A DNA stretch of 64,000 nucleotides, from assembly GCF_030316825.1 (NCBI RefSeq), contig NZ_JASZYU010000004.1, forward strand, positions 496,001 to 560,000, read 5' to 3'. This stretch comes from Variovorax fucosicus (lineage in GTDB: Bacteria > Pseudomonadota > Gammaproteobacteria > Burkholderiales > Burkholderiaceae_C). Shown one piece after another: positions 11,394 through 19,332 of the stretch. The notes under the pieces are model-generated. The model ran no database searches. It had not been told where the DNA came from and was given only the letters and a program-made list of their open reading frames with translations. The position numbers and the translations under genes were made by a program. Within the stretch, counting starts at the first letter, position 1; each line of letters starts with the position of its first letter.

Positions 11394-12383
11394 CTACTGA
11401 ACGATGGTCGTCCCGGGCGGCCGATCACCGGGGGCCTTGAAGATCTGCGCGGCATCGACCGCATCGAAGCGGTACTGCTTGCCGCAGAAATCGCAACCCA
11501 CCTCGATGTCGCCGCGCTCCGCCAGGATCTCCTCGGCTTCTTCCTCGCCGAGGCCGCGGATCATGCCGGCCACGCGTTCCCGGCTGCAGGTGCAGGCGAA
11601 GTGTGGACCGTGTGCGCCGGCTTGCGGCTCGAAGCGCAGCACCTTCTCTTCCCAGAACAGGCGGTGCAGGATGGTGTCGATGTCGAGCGTCAGCAGCTCG
11701 TCGCGCGTCAGGCTCGATGCCAGGATCGAGATGCGGTTGTAGTCCTCGTTGCGGCCGATTTGATCTTCATTGGTTTCGGCCGCGCTGCTGCCCGAAAGAT
11801 TGGCCTCGCCCTTCACCGGCAGGCGCTGGATCAGCAGGCCGGCCGCCACCGTGTCGTCGGCCGCGAGCACCAGCGTGGTGTCGAGCTGCTCGCTTTGAAG
11901 CATGTAGTGCTCGAGCACGTCGCTGAGTTTGCCGAGCTTCTCGAACTGGTCGCCGAACAACGGCACCACGCCCTGGTAGGGCTGCTGGCCCGGCACCTTG
12001 TCCTTGGGGTCGAGCGTGATGGCGCAACGGCCCTTGTTGTGCACGTTGACCATGTCGGGCAGCCCCGCGTCGGCGGCCACCTCGCCCACCACCTTGGCCG
12101 TGGCACGCAGGCTCAGGTCGGCCTGCACTTCCGCCACCGCCACCTTGACCGGCCCGTCGCCGAACACCTGCAGGATCAGCGCGCCGTTGTACTTGATGTT
12201 GGCCTGCATCAGCGCGGCCGCCGCGGTCATCTCGCCGAGCAGCTCGACCACTGGTGGCGGATAGGCGCCAGTGGCCGTGTTGGCAGCGCGCCGCGCCAGG
12301 ATTTCCGTCCACGGCTGGGTCAGGCGCACGATCATCCCGCGCACCGGCAGGCCGTCGAACAGAAACTTGTGCAACTCGCTCAA
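11394..12383 (-). CDS. hslO: Redox-regulated holdase chaperone Hsp33
   Basis: A 329-residue Hsp33: cytoplasmic, activated by oxidation when zinc is released from four cysteines. The zinc site is complete: C264-T-C266 and C297-D-F-C300. I choose TTG 12383 as the start because it gives the typical beginning MSELHKFLFDGLPVRGM and has AAAGGA about 7 bases upstream; longer in-frame extensions do not resemble the family. The use of TTG may keep expression low. The gene ends 12 bases from the convergent sugar operon, and the gamma-carbonic-anhydrase-like gene lies immediately upstream. Confidence 0.95.
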   Translation of the reverse strand: MSELHKFLFDGLPVRGMIVRLTQPWTEILARRAANTATGAYPPPVVELLGEMTAAAALMQANIKYNGALILQVFGDGPVKVAVAEVQADLSLRATAKVVGEVAADAGLPDMVNVHNKGRCAITLDPKDKVPGQQPYQGVVPLFGDQFEKLGKLSDVLEHYMLQSEQLDTTLVLAADDTVAAGLLIQRLPVKGEANLSGSSAAETNEDQIGRNEDYNRISILASSLTRDELLTLDIDTILHRLFWEEKVLRFEPQAGAHGPHFACTCSRERVAGMIRGLGEEEAEEILAERGDIEVGCDFCGKQYRFDAVDAAQIFKAPGDRPPGTTIVQ

Positions 12384-12411
12384 AACATTCCTTTGATGAT
12401 CTGTCGCCCGT

Positions 12412-12936
12412 TCAGGCGATTTTCCGGAGGCCCTTCGCAAAGCGGCGGCCGTTGTCCACATAGTGCTCGGCGCTCTGCCGGAGCTTGGCGGCGGCCGCAT
12501 CGTCGAGCGTGCGCACCACCTTGGCGGGCGAACCGACGATGAGGGAGTTGTCGGGAAACTCCTTGCCCTCGGTCACCACGCTGCCGGCGCCAACGATGCA
12601 GTTGCGGCCGATCCTCGCGTTGTTCAAGACCACCGACTGAATGCCGATCAGCGAGTTGTCGCCCACCGTGCAGCCGTGCAGCATGACCTGGTGGCCGATG
12701 GTGACGTTTTCGCCGATGGTCAGCGGGCAACCGATGTCGGCGTGCAGGACCGACAAGTCCTGCACATTCGAATTGCGCCCGATGGTCAGCGTTTCGGTGT
12801 CGCCACGAAGCACCGCGCCGAACCACACGCTGGCGTTCTCGCCGAGGATCACGTTGCCCATCACCTCGGCGCTGTCGGCCACCCAGGTGTCCTTGCCGAG
12901 TTGCGGCGCCACGCCGTCGAGTTCATAAATCGCCAT
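12412..12936 (-). CDS. Gamma-class carbonic anhydrase-like (YrdA/PaaY) hexapeptide protein
   Basis: A 174-residue left-handed beta-helix protein with hexapeptide repeats throughout the middle. The three histidines that bind zinc in gamma carbonic anhydrases are at the expected spacing: H65 (VLHADIG), H82 (TIGHQ) and H87 (MLHGC). R44-G-D46 matches the conserved RGD segment. It may hydrate CO2 or act as a thioesterase-like PaaY homologue; sequence cannot decide. ATG 12936 is chosen over an upstream in-frame codon since MAIYELDG is the usual family start. It lies 28 bases upstream of hslO on the same strand. Confidence 0.88.
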   Translation of the reverse strand: MAIYELDGVAPQLGKDTWVADSAEVMGNVILGENASVWFGAVLRGDTETLTIGRNSNVQDLSVLHADIGCPLTIGENVTIGHQVMLHGCTVGDNSLIGIQSVVLNNARIGRNCIVGAGSVVTEGKEFPDNSLIVGSPAKVVRTLDDAAAAKLRQSAEHYVDNGRRFAKGLRKIA

Positions 12937-12963
12937 CGTCGCAGTCTCCAGCGGGGTCAAAAC

Positions 12964-12976
12964 TAGAATTGTAGGG
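12964..12976 (+). promoter_or_regulatory. -10-like box directly before a start codon (possible leaderless transcript)
   Basis: TAGAAT at 12964-12969 is followed by 7 bases and then ATG 12977, so transcription would begin about at the start codon. No Shine-Dalgarno is visible and no good -35 box. This is inferred from spacing and from similar arrangements elsewhere in the window. Confidence 0.4.
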
Positions 12977-13783
12977 ATGCATCACCGATTGAGCGCGCTG
13001 GCCGCGCTGCGCATCACAGACCCCGAGCAGAAAGTGGCGGCAACGCGCGCTGCTGCTGCCCAGGCTGCTATGACTTCCATAGCACCGGACGAACTGGATC
13101 GGGCTGCGGAAGACACCGGCGTGCCGGGCCGCCCGGAGCGCCCGATGCGCGTGGCCGCCACCGCCGTGCCGCAACGCTCGCCCTTCACCGACGAAGGCCG
13201 TGCGGCACTGATCCATTCGATTTGCCACATCGAGTTCAACGCGATCAACCTCGCGCTCGATGCGGTCTGGCGCTTTGGCGGCATGCCCGAGGCCTATTAC
13301 CGTGACTGGTGGCGCGTGGCCGACGAAGAGGCGCAGCACTTCACGCTGCTGCACGCACACCTGCGCGCCATGGGCTGGCAGTACGGCGACTTTCCGGCCC
13401 ACGACGGCCTGTGGACGATGTGCGAGAAGACCAAGCACGACGTGGTCGCGCGCATGGCACTGGTGCCGCGCACGCTGGAGGCGCGCGGGCTCGACGCCAC
13501 GCCGCAGATCCAGGCCAAGCTGGCGCGCATCGGCACGCCCGATGCCGCCGCGGCCAGCGCGATCCTGGACATCATCCTGCGCGACGAAGTCGGCCATGTG
13601 GCCATCGGCAACCGCTGGTACCGCTGGCTCTGCGCGCGCGACGGGCTCGACCCGATCGCACACTACCGCACGCTGTTCAGAAGGCACGAAGCGCCGCGGC
13701 CGCGCGCGCCGTTCAATCTCGAGGCGCGCGCACGCGCCGGCTTCACCGACGAGGAACTGGCCGCGTTGTCGCAGTCCGGCTAA
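12977..13783 (+). CDS. DUF455 ferritin-like protein
   Basis: A 268-residue protein of the DUF455 family, a four-helix-bundle ferritin-like fold. Carboxylate/histidine motifs typical of a di-iron centre are present: SICHIEFNAINLALDA, ADEEAQHFTLL and RDEVGHVAIGNRWY. The family is related in fold to the tRNA hydroxylase MiaE but its reaction is not established, and I do not assign one. It diverges from the gamma-carbonic-anhydrase-like gene and ends 4 bases inside the convergent MaoC gene. The probable promoter abuts the start codon. Confidence 0.8.
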   Translation: MHHRLSALAALRITDPEQKVAATRAAAAQAAMTSIAPDELDRAAEDTGVPGRPERPMRVAATAVPQRSPFTDEGRAALIHSICHIEFNAINLALDAVWRFGGMPEAYYRDWWRVADEEAQHFTLLHAHLRAMGWQYGDFPAHDGLWTMCEKTKHDVVARMALVPRTLEARGLDATPQIQAKLARIGTPDAAAASAILDIILRDEVGHVAIGNRWYRWLCARDGLDPIAHYRTLFRRHEAPRPRAPFNLEARARAGFTDEELAALSQSG

Positions 13784-14244
13784 GGCCGCCGCATCACCAC
13801 CAGCTTCGGCAGGAAGTGCTGCAGCACCTCGCCGCGCTGGTTGCGCGTTTCGCAGCGCATCTGCACCATGCCGCGATCGGGTTTGGAGCGCGACGGTGTG
13901 ATCTCGACCACCTCGCTCTCGACGCGCAGCACATCGCCGGGCCGGGTCGGCTGCGGCCAGCTGATCTGGCCACCCGAACCGATGACGCCATTGGCCAGCG
14001 GAAGGCCGCTGTTCACCATTAGCCGCATCGTGATCGCGGCCGTGTGCCAGCCGCTCGCGGCGAGGCCGCCGAAAAAGGTGGCTTTGGCCGCCTCTTCGTC
14101 GGTGTGAAAGGGCTGCGGGTCGAACAGCACCGCAAAGGCCTTGATCTGCTCTGCGTCCAGTTCGTGGCCATCGCTCATGAAGCGGTCGCCGACGTTCAGG
14201 TCTTCGAGGTACAAGGCGCGTTTATCACTCGCTGGATGTGTCAT
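13780..14244 (-). CDS. MaoC-like (R)-hydratase domain protein
   Basis: A 154-residue single hotdog-fold protein. The (R)-specific hydratase signature is present: D-P-Q-P-F-H with the Asp/His pair, then GGLAASGWHTAA. Such enzymes hydrate trans-2-enoyl-CoA or related acyl-CoAs in the cytoplasm. The neighbours (xerD behind it, a DUF455 gene converging on it) do not define a pathway, so the substrate is unknown. Confidence 0.88.
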   Translation of the reverse strand: MTHPASDKRALYLEDLNVGDRFMSDGHELDAEQIKAFAVLFDPQPFHTDEEAAKATFFGGLAASGWHTAAITMRLMVNSGLPLANGVIGSGGQISWPQPTRPGDVLRVESEVVEITPSRSKPDRGMVQMRCETRNQRGEVLQHFLPKLVVMRRP

Positions 14245-14274
14245 GGATGCTCCTTGGCCGGCCTGGATGTTCGT

Positions 14275-15180
14275 TCAGCCGCGCGGGTGGTGCTGCGCGT
14301 GCAGCTGCTTGAGACGCTCTCGCGCCACATGGGTGTAGATCGTCGTGGTCGAGATGTCGGCATGGCCAAGCAGCAACTGCACCGCGCGCAGGTCGGCGCC
14401 GTGGTTGAGCAGGTGCGTGGCGAAGGCGTGGCGCAGCGTGTGCGGCGACAGCGGTGCATGGATGCCGGCGCGCAGCGCATGCTTCTTCACGATGATCCAG
14501 AACATCACGCGCGTCATGCCGGCACCGCGCGCCGTCACGAACAAGTCGGGCGTTTGCTGAGCGTCGAGGATCTCGGGCCGCGCGTCCTTCAGGTAGCGCT
14601 CGATCCAGCGCCGCGCCTCGCCGCCGAACGGCACCAGGCGCTCCTTGTTGCCCTTTCCGAGGATGCGCAGCACGCCGTCGTTCAGGCTCATGTCGAACAC
14701 CTTGAGCGTGACCAGCTCACTCACGCGCAACCCGCTGGCGTACATCAGCTCGAGCATTGCGCGGTCGCGCAGGCCGAGCGGCGTGTCGACCTCGGGCGCG
14801 GCGAGCAGGTCTTCCACCTGCTGCTCCGACAGCGTCTTGGGCACCCGCATGGCCTGCCGCGCGGGGCTCAGCCGCAAAGTGGGGTCGGCGGCGATGCGGC
14901 GCTCGCGCACGGCCCAGCGAAAGTAGCGCTTGAACACCGTGAGCCGGCGGTTCGCCGACGTGGCCTTGCCCTTGTCGGCCAGGCGCGCGCCCATGTAGGC
15001 GTGCAAGTCGTGCTCCTGCGCGGCGTCGAGCGCGACGCCCCGCGCGACGAGCCAGCGCTCGAACAGCTCGAGGTCGCGCCGATAGGCCGCCAGGGTGTTG
15101 TTCGACAACCCGTGTTCGAGCCAGAGCGCATCGACGAACTCGTCGATCGCGGTGGATCCGGAAATGGAGGCAGCGGTCAT
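14275..15180 (-). CDS. xerD: Site-specific tyrosine recombinase XerD
   Basis: A 301-residue recombinase that, with XerC, resolves chromosome dimers at dif at the division septum. All catalytic residues are visible: R152 (SGLRVSE), K176 (GKGNKERLVP), H247 and R250 (HTLRHAFATH), H273 (LLGHADI) and nucleophile Y282 (IYTHV). An N-terminal SAM-like core-binding domain spans about residues 10-95. Its length and the match to XerD, with no phage or island genes alongside, argue against a mobile-element integrase. ATG 15180 is preferred to the upstream TTG. A terminator-like hairpin from the next gene lies just upstream. Confidence 0.93.
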   Translation of the reverse strand: MTAASISGSTAIDEFVDALWLEHGLSNNTLAAYRRDLELFERWLVARGVALDAAQEHDLHAYMGARLADKGKATSANRRLTVFKRYFRWAVRERRIAADPTLRLSPARQAMRVPKTLSEQQVEDLLAAPEVDTPLGLRDRAMLELMYASGLRVSELVTLKVFDMSLNDGVLRILGKGNKERLVPFGGEARRWIERYLKDARPEILDAQQTPDLFVTARGAGMTRVMFWIIVKKHALRAGIHAPLSPHTLRHAFATHLLNHGADLRAVQLLLGHADISTTTIYTHVARERLKQLHAQHHPRG

Positions 15181-15197
15181 CGGACCCAACCATACCC

Positions 15198-15226
15198 AAA
15201 AAAGAAAAGCCGCCTTGCGGCGGCTT
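15198..15226 (-). terminator. Rho-independent terminator of the Bug-protein gene
   Basis: A perfect 8-bp stem (15207-15214 with 15219-15226) and a 4-base loop, followed on the minus strand by a T-rich run. It lies about 20 bases past the stop of the binding-protein gene and just before xerD, so it should limit read-through into xerD. Confidence 0.8.
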
Positions 15227-15246
15227 CTCGGTGCGCAGGGGCCGGC

Positions 15247-16233
15247 TCAGTCCAGCTTGAGCTTCTGCTTGGCAACCACTTCCTTGTAGACCGCGAACTC
15301 GGCCTTGATCTGCGCGGCAAACTGCTCGGGCGTGTTGGCGATGATGATCGAGCCGGTGTCTTCGATCCGCTTCTTGACGGCCGGATCTTCCAACGATTTC
15401 TTGACGCCGTTGCTGATGGTGGTGACCACATCCTTGGGCAGGCCCTTGGGCCCGACGATGCCGTAGTAGGCCAGCCGGTTGACGGGCTCCAGGCCCAGTT
15501 CCTTGAAGGTCGGCACGTTCGGCAGATCCTTCAGCCGCGTCGGCGCGGACACGACGATCGCGACCAGCCGGCCGTTCTTGATGTACGGCAACGCAGACGG
15601 CAGGTTGTCGAAGATCATCGGCACCTGGCCAGCCACCGTATCGACCAGCGCCGGACCGGCGCCGCGGTACGGGATGTGCGTGATGAATGTGTTGGTCAGG
15701 CTCTTGTACAGCTCCATCTGCAGGTGGCCGATGCCGCCGGTGCCCGACGATGCGAACGAATACTTGCCGGGATTTTTCTTGATCTCGGCAATGAACTCCG
15801 CATAGTTCTTGGCCGGAAAGCTCGGGTGCACCGCAATCACGTTGGGCGTTGCCGCAATGTTGATGATCGGCGTGAAGTCGGTCAGCGGGTCGTACGGTGT
15901 CTTCGGGTTGATGGCCGGATTGGCCGCCGTGGTCGACACGGTTGCGACGCCGAGCTTGTAGCCGTCGGGGGTGGCGCGTGCCGTTTCAGCGGCGCCGACC
16001 GTGCCGCCGCCACCCGCCTTGTTGAGCACCACCACGCTCTGGCCCAGCACCTTGCCGAGCGGGTCGGCGATCACGCGCGCCACGATGTCGGTCGTGCCGC
16101 CCGCAGCGAACGGCACGCTCAGCTCGATCGGCTTGTTGGGGTAGCCCTGTGCCCAGCTCGAGCCTGCGACCCCGGTCAGTGCGACCAGCGCGGCGGCACC
16201 TGCGACCGCACTCCATCGACGACGTTGCATCAT
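15247..16233 (-). CDS. Bug/TctC-family periplasmic substrate-binding protein
   Basis: A 328-residue tripartite tricarboxylate transporter receptor-type protein. The signal peptide has RRR near the N-terminus, a hydrophobic core and cleavage after SWA at about residue 28. Family blocks are [33 protein letters not shown] and [10 protein letters not shown]. Bug proteins bind carboxylates or amides; many are orphans, as here, where no TctA/TctB membrane genes are adjacent. ATG 16233 is chosen because AAGGAG lies 8 bases upstream. The ligand is unknown. A terminator follows the gene. Confidence 0.9.
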   Translation of the reverse strand: MMQRRRWSAVAGAAALVALTGVAGSSWAQGYPNKPIELSVPFAAGGTTDIVARVIADPLGKVLGQSVVVLNKAGGGGTVGAAETARATPDGYKLGVATVSTTAANPAINPKTPYDPLTDFTPIINIAATPNVIAVHPSFPAKNYAEFIAEIKKNPGKYSFASSGTGGIGHLQMELYKSLTNTFITHIPYRGAGPALVDTVAGQVPMIFDNLPSALPYIKNGRLVAIVVSAPTRLKDLPNVPTFKELGLEPVNRLAYYGIVGPKGLPKDVVTTISNGVKKSLEDPAVKKRIEDTGSIIIANTPEQFAAQIKAEFAVYKEVVAKQKLKLD

Positions 16234-16333
16234 CAGCCAACTCCTTGTGTAGTAAGTCAAGAAACAAAAGCCCGCATGCTAGCGGGTCGAGCCCTGTCTC
16301 CGTGCTCTGGAATACCCACGGAACACCGCGGTT

Positions 16334-16346
16334 TATGCTCGAAGCG
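16334..16346 (+). promoter_or_regulatory. -10-like box directly before the AEC permease start
   Basis: TATGCT at 16334-16339 is followed by 7 bases and GTG 16347. This spacing suggests a leaderless transcript and supports GTG 16347 over ATG 16335, which lies within the box itself. There is no clear -35 element. Confidence 0.35.
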
Positions 16347-17252
16347 GTGAACTATGCGCAACTGCTCTTCCCCGATTTTTCCCTGATTGCCTGCGGCTGG
16401 CTGCTCTGCCGCTACTCGGCGCTCGACCGCCGCGTGTGGGATCAGGTCGAAAGCCTGGTCTACTATTTCCTGTTCCCGGTGCTGCTGTTCCACTCGATCG
16501 TGCGCAGCCCGCTCGACTTCGGCGCCACGTCGGGCATGCTCAGCGCCGGCGTGGGGATGAGCCTCTGCGGCATTGCGCTGGCCTACGCGTTGCCGCACCT
16601 GCCGTGGCTGCGCACGCACATCGACCGCAGCGACCACGCGGCCAGCGCGCAGGTGGGGTTTCGCTTCAACTCCTTCATCTGCCTGGCGCTGGCCGACCGG
16701 CTTGCCGGCGCGCAGGGGCTGCTGCTGATCGCGGTGCTGATCGGTGTTTGCGTGCCGCTGCTGAACGTCGCCGCCGTCTGGCCAATGGCGCGCCATGCGC
16801 AGAGCGACTTCGTGCGCCAGCTGGTGCGCAACCCGTTGATCATCGCCACCGCCTCGGGGCTGCTCGCCAACGTGCTTGGCTTCACCGTGCCGCCCTGGCT
16901 CGAACCGAGCCTGACGCGCATCGGCGCCGCATCGCTCGCGCTCGGCCTGATGGCAGCCGGCGCCGGCATGCAGTTTGCCTCTCTGGCGCGCGGCAAGGTG
17001 CTCGCGGTGTCGGTGCTGACCATCCGGCATCTGATCCTGCCCCTGGTGGCATTCGGCCTCGTGCGCTTGCTGCGGCTGGAGCCCACGCAGGCGACTGTGC
17101 TGATGGCCTTCTCGGCGGTGCCAACCGCGTCGAGCGCCTACGTGCTGGCCGCGCGCATGGGCTACAACGGGCCGTTCGTGGCGGGACTGGTGACCTTGTC
17201 GACGCTGCTTGGGATGCTGAGCTTGCCGTTTGCGCTGGGGGTGTTGAGGTAG
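16347..17252 (+). CDS. AEC-family (auxin efflux carrier-like) permease
   Basis: A 301-residue membrane protein with about ten hydrophobic segments in two halves, as in the AEC/MdcF family of bacterial organic-acid permeases. Typical features are the start NYAQLLFPDFSLI, the hydrophilic central region around SDFVRQLVRNPLII, and SAVPTASSAYVLA in the last third. GTG 16347 is chosen from the promoter spacing; ATG 16335 would add four residues. It is divergent from the Bug-protein gene, with 113 bases between starts. The substrate, perhaps a small carboxylate, is not shown. Confidence 0.85.
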   Translation: MNYAQLLFPDFSLIACGWLLCRYSALDRRVWDQVESLVYYFLFPVLLFHSIVRSPLDFGATSGMLSAGVGMSLCGIALAYALPHLPWLRTHIDRSDHAASAQVGFRFNSFICLALADRLAGAQGLLLIAVLIGVCVPLLNVAAVWPMARHAQSDFVRQLVRNPLIIATASGLLANVLGFTVPPWLEPSLTRIGAASLALGLMAAGAGMQFASLARGKVLAVSVLTIRHLILPLVAFGLVRLLRLEPTQATVLMAFSAVPTASSAYVLAARMGYNGPFVAGLVTLSTLLGMLSLPFALGVLR

Positions 17253-17289
17253 GTTCTCTGTGAAGCGCGACGGCTGATGGTCGGGGGTG

Positions 17290-17475
17290 CGTCGGCGGGC
17301 GGTATGCGCTAGGGCGGCCGACGTCACCGGCCCTTCGGGCTGCCCTGCGCTGCTCGCGGCAGGCGGGGTCCGCGTGAACTCGCTTCGCTCAAACAGCACG
17401 CGGCCCTGATCCGCCTGCCGCTGTGCTGCTCGGCGGTGCCTCAACGGCCGCCCTAGCGCATACCACCCACCGACG
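17290..17475. repeat. Element bounded by long inverted repeats
   Basis: Bases 17301-17320 are the exact reverse complement of 17445-17464 (20 of 20). Including the flanks (17290-17300 with 17465-17475) the arms reach 31 bases with two mismatches. The enclosed segment is 124 bases. The form resembles a REP doublet or a small MITE-like unit, but I see no clear target-site duplication. Confidence 0.85.
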
Positions 17476-17632
17476 TGGACACCCTGGGGGTTGCATCCGG
17501 AAGGGGAAGGCCAGACCGGCGAACCACCACCAAGCCCGGTGTGCGGTGCGGGCTGGCCGATCCCTTCTGCGCCGCCGAGGAGCGCAGCGTTTTGCGGATC
17601 AGGGCTCGCAGCTGTTTGAGCGAAGCGAGTTC
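17376..17632. repeat. Second inverted-repeat pair, interleaved with the first
   Basis: Bases 17376-17396 are the exact reverse complement of 17612-17632 (21 of 21). An adjoining block, 17403-17414, is the exact reverse complement of 17594-17605 (12 of 12). Short differing sequence separates the blocks. The two arms are about 180 bases apart, and one arm lies inside the first inverted-repeat element, so this looks like a mosaic of the same repeat family in opposite orientations. Confidence 0.85.
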
Positions 17633-17763
17633 TGCGAGACCCCGCAAAGCGCGAGCACCGCAGGGCAGCCGCGAAGCGGCCGGCGCAGCAGGGTCGGACA
17701 GCCCGTGCCGCTCACCGGGCGCTCTCACCAAAGGGCACCGCCCGCACCAGGCGCAACCAGCCG

Positions 17764-18846
17764 TCAGTCCGGCAGCGAAGCCTGTGCGAGTGCCCATTCC
17801 ACATGCTCCCGCACCAATGCACTGGCATGTGAACGTCGCGCATCTAGCGCACCCACAAGCCCGGCGTCATCCGGCGCCACGCGCAGCGCATTGCCCAACC
17901 CGACAGCCACGTTCCGCAGCCACCGCTCGTGCCCGATGCGCCGGATCGGACTGCCCTCGGTCAGCCGCAGGAACTCGTCTTCGCTCCACGCGAACAGTTC
18001 CGTCAGATGCCTCCCCGTCAGACCTTCACGCGGATCGAAATCGGGCAACGCACTGCGTTGTGCGAACTTGTTCCAGGGGCAGATCAATTGGCAGTCGTCG
18101 CAGCCATAGATGCGATTGCCGATCAGCGCGCGCAACTCGACCGGAATCGGCCCCGCATGCTCGATCGTCAGGTACGAAATGCAACGCCGCGCGTCGAGCC
18201 GGTGCGGACTCAAGATCGCCTGCGTCGGACACACGTCGATGCAGGCGCTGCAACTGCCGCAATGCGGTGTCACAGGCTCGCTCACAGGCAGCGCCATGTC
18301 AACGTAGATCTCGCCCAGAAAAAACATCGAGCCCGCATCGCGGTCGAGCACCAGCGTGTGCTTGCCGCGCCAGCCCTGTCCGCTGCGCGAAGCCAGTTCC
18401 GCCTCGAGCACCGGGGCCGAATCGGTGAACACGCGATGGCCGAACGGCCCCACTTCCACGGCGATGCGATCGGCCAGCTTCTGCAGGCGCGAGCGCAGCA
18501 CCTTGTGATAGTCCCTGCCCCGCGCGTAGAGCGAAACGATCGCTTCGCCCGGCCGGACGAGCCGGTCGAACTCGACAGCCTGCCAATCGTCCGGCGTGTC
18601 GCGCGGCAGGTAGTTCATGCGCGCGGTGATCACGCTCACCGTGCCCGGCACCAGTTCAGCCGGCCGCGCGCGCCGTGCGCCATGCGCGGCCATGTAGTGC
18701 ATCTCGCCATGGAAACCCTGGGCGAGCCACGCCATCAAGCCCGGCTCGGCGCTCGACAGATCGATGCCTGTCACGCCGATTTGGGAGAATCCGAGTTCCC
18801 GGGCCAGTGCCTGAATACGAATGACGAGTGGATGGCTGCCGATCAC
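17764..18846 (-). CDS. queG: Epoxyqueuosine reductase QueG
   Basis: A 360-residue cobalamin- and iron-sulfur-dependent reductase for the last step of queuosine biosynthesis on tRNA. The first [4Fe-4S] motif is C196-G-S-C199-S-A-C202-I-D-V-C206-P; further cysteines lie in RRCISYL and YGCDDCQLICPWN. D142 in TDSAPVLE matches the conserved catalytic aspartate. A C-terminal helical repeat region follows. No ATG is available near the N-terminus; GTG 18846 gives a family-like beginning and sits 6 bases after a TACAAT box. The start overlaps the divergent tsaE start by 15 bases. Confidence 0.92.
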   Translation of the reverse strand: MIGSHPLVIRIQALARELGFSQIGVTGIDLSSAEPGLMAWLAQGFHGEMHYMAAHGARRARPAELVPGTVSVITARMNYLPRDTPDDWQAVEFDRLVRPGEAIVSLYARGRDYHKVLRSRLQKLADRIAVEVGPFGHRVFTDSAPVLEAELASRSGQGWRGKHTLVLDRDAGSMFFLGEIYVDMALPVSEPVTPHCGSCSACIDVCPTQAILSPHRLDARRCISYLTIEHAGPIPVELRALIGNRIYGCDDCQLICPWNKFAQRSALPDFDPREGLTGRHLTELFAWSEDEFLRLTEGSPIRRIGHERWLRNVAVGLGNALRVAPDDAGLVGALDARRSHASALVREHVEWALAQASLPD

Positions 18847-19332
18847 CTGCCGATTGTAGAAACGCAAGACCTGCCTCGTGTCTGGCACAGCGAACAGGAC
18901 ACCGCGGCCTTTGCCGGTGCGCTCGCGCAAGTGCCCGCGCTGCGCGACGCCTTTGTCGAACTGCATGGCGACCTGGGTGCGGGCAAGACCACTTTCGTGC
19001 GTCACCTGCTGCGCGCCCTCGGCATTGCAGGGCGCATCAAAAGCCCGACCTACGCCGTGGTCGAGCCGCACGAGACGCCCGATGGCCTGGCGATTTTCCA
19101 CTTCGACTTCTACCGCTTCAGCGATCCGCAGGAATGGGAAGATGCAGGCTTCCGTGACATTTTCGCGGGCCCGGGCCTCAAGCTGGCCGAATGGCCAGAT
19201 AACGCTGCGGGCCGCACTCCACTTGCCGACCTCGCTATTAAAATAGAAGCAATGACCGATCAGTCCCGCACCGTTCATCTTCGTGCGAACACAGCGCGCG
19301 GCCGCCTCATGCTGGCCGCGCTCGACGCATGA
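18832..19332 (+). CDS. tsaE: tRNA threonylcarbamoyladenosine biosynthesis ATPase TsaE
   Basis: A 166-residue P-loop ATPase that works with TsaB, TsaC and TsaD to make t6A37 in ANN-decoding tRNAs. Walker A is HGDLGAGKTTFVRHLL with K52. Family blocks SPTYAVVE and FHFDFYRFSDPQEWED follow, then LAEWPDNA. The C-terminus is somewhat longer than in short homologues. ATG 18832 overlaps divergent queG. The stop overlaps the amiC start (ATGA), the conserved tsaE-amidase coupling. Confidence 0.93.
   Translation: MAADHLPIVETQDLPRVWHSEQDTAAFAGALAQVPALRDAFVELHGDLGAGKTTFVRHLLRALGIAGRIKSPTYAVVEPHETPDGLAIFHFDFYRFSDPQEWEDAGFRDIFAGPGLKLAEWPDNAAGRTPLADLAIKIEAMTDQSRTVHLRANTARGRLMLAALDA
18847..18858 (-). promoter_or_regulatory. 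-10-like box before queG (possible leaderless transcript)
   Basis: On the minus strand TACAAT (18853-18858) is followed by 6 bases and GTG 18846. It lies inside the coding sequence of divergent tsaE, so promoter and coding information overlap. The -35 region is poor. Confidence 0.4.

Larger units (their letters stand above)
17253..17763. other. 511-bp gene-free region of nested inverted repeats
   Basis: No credible gene is seen on either strand. The region carries two overlapping inverted-repeat systems (listed separately) and further shared short blocks such as GCAGGGCAGC near 17340 (other strand) and 17660. It lies between a rightward permease gene and the end of leftward queG, so it is between convergent genes, where terminator or REP-like function would be natural. 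No classical poly-T hairpin is obvious. Confidence 0.7.

Noticed and set aside
14275-15180. Tyrosine recombinase as evidence of an integrated element
   Set aside because: The protein matches housekeeping XerD in length and motifs, and there are no phage genes, tRNA or attachment repeats beside it.
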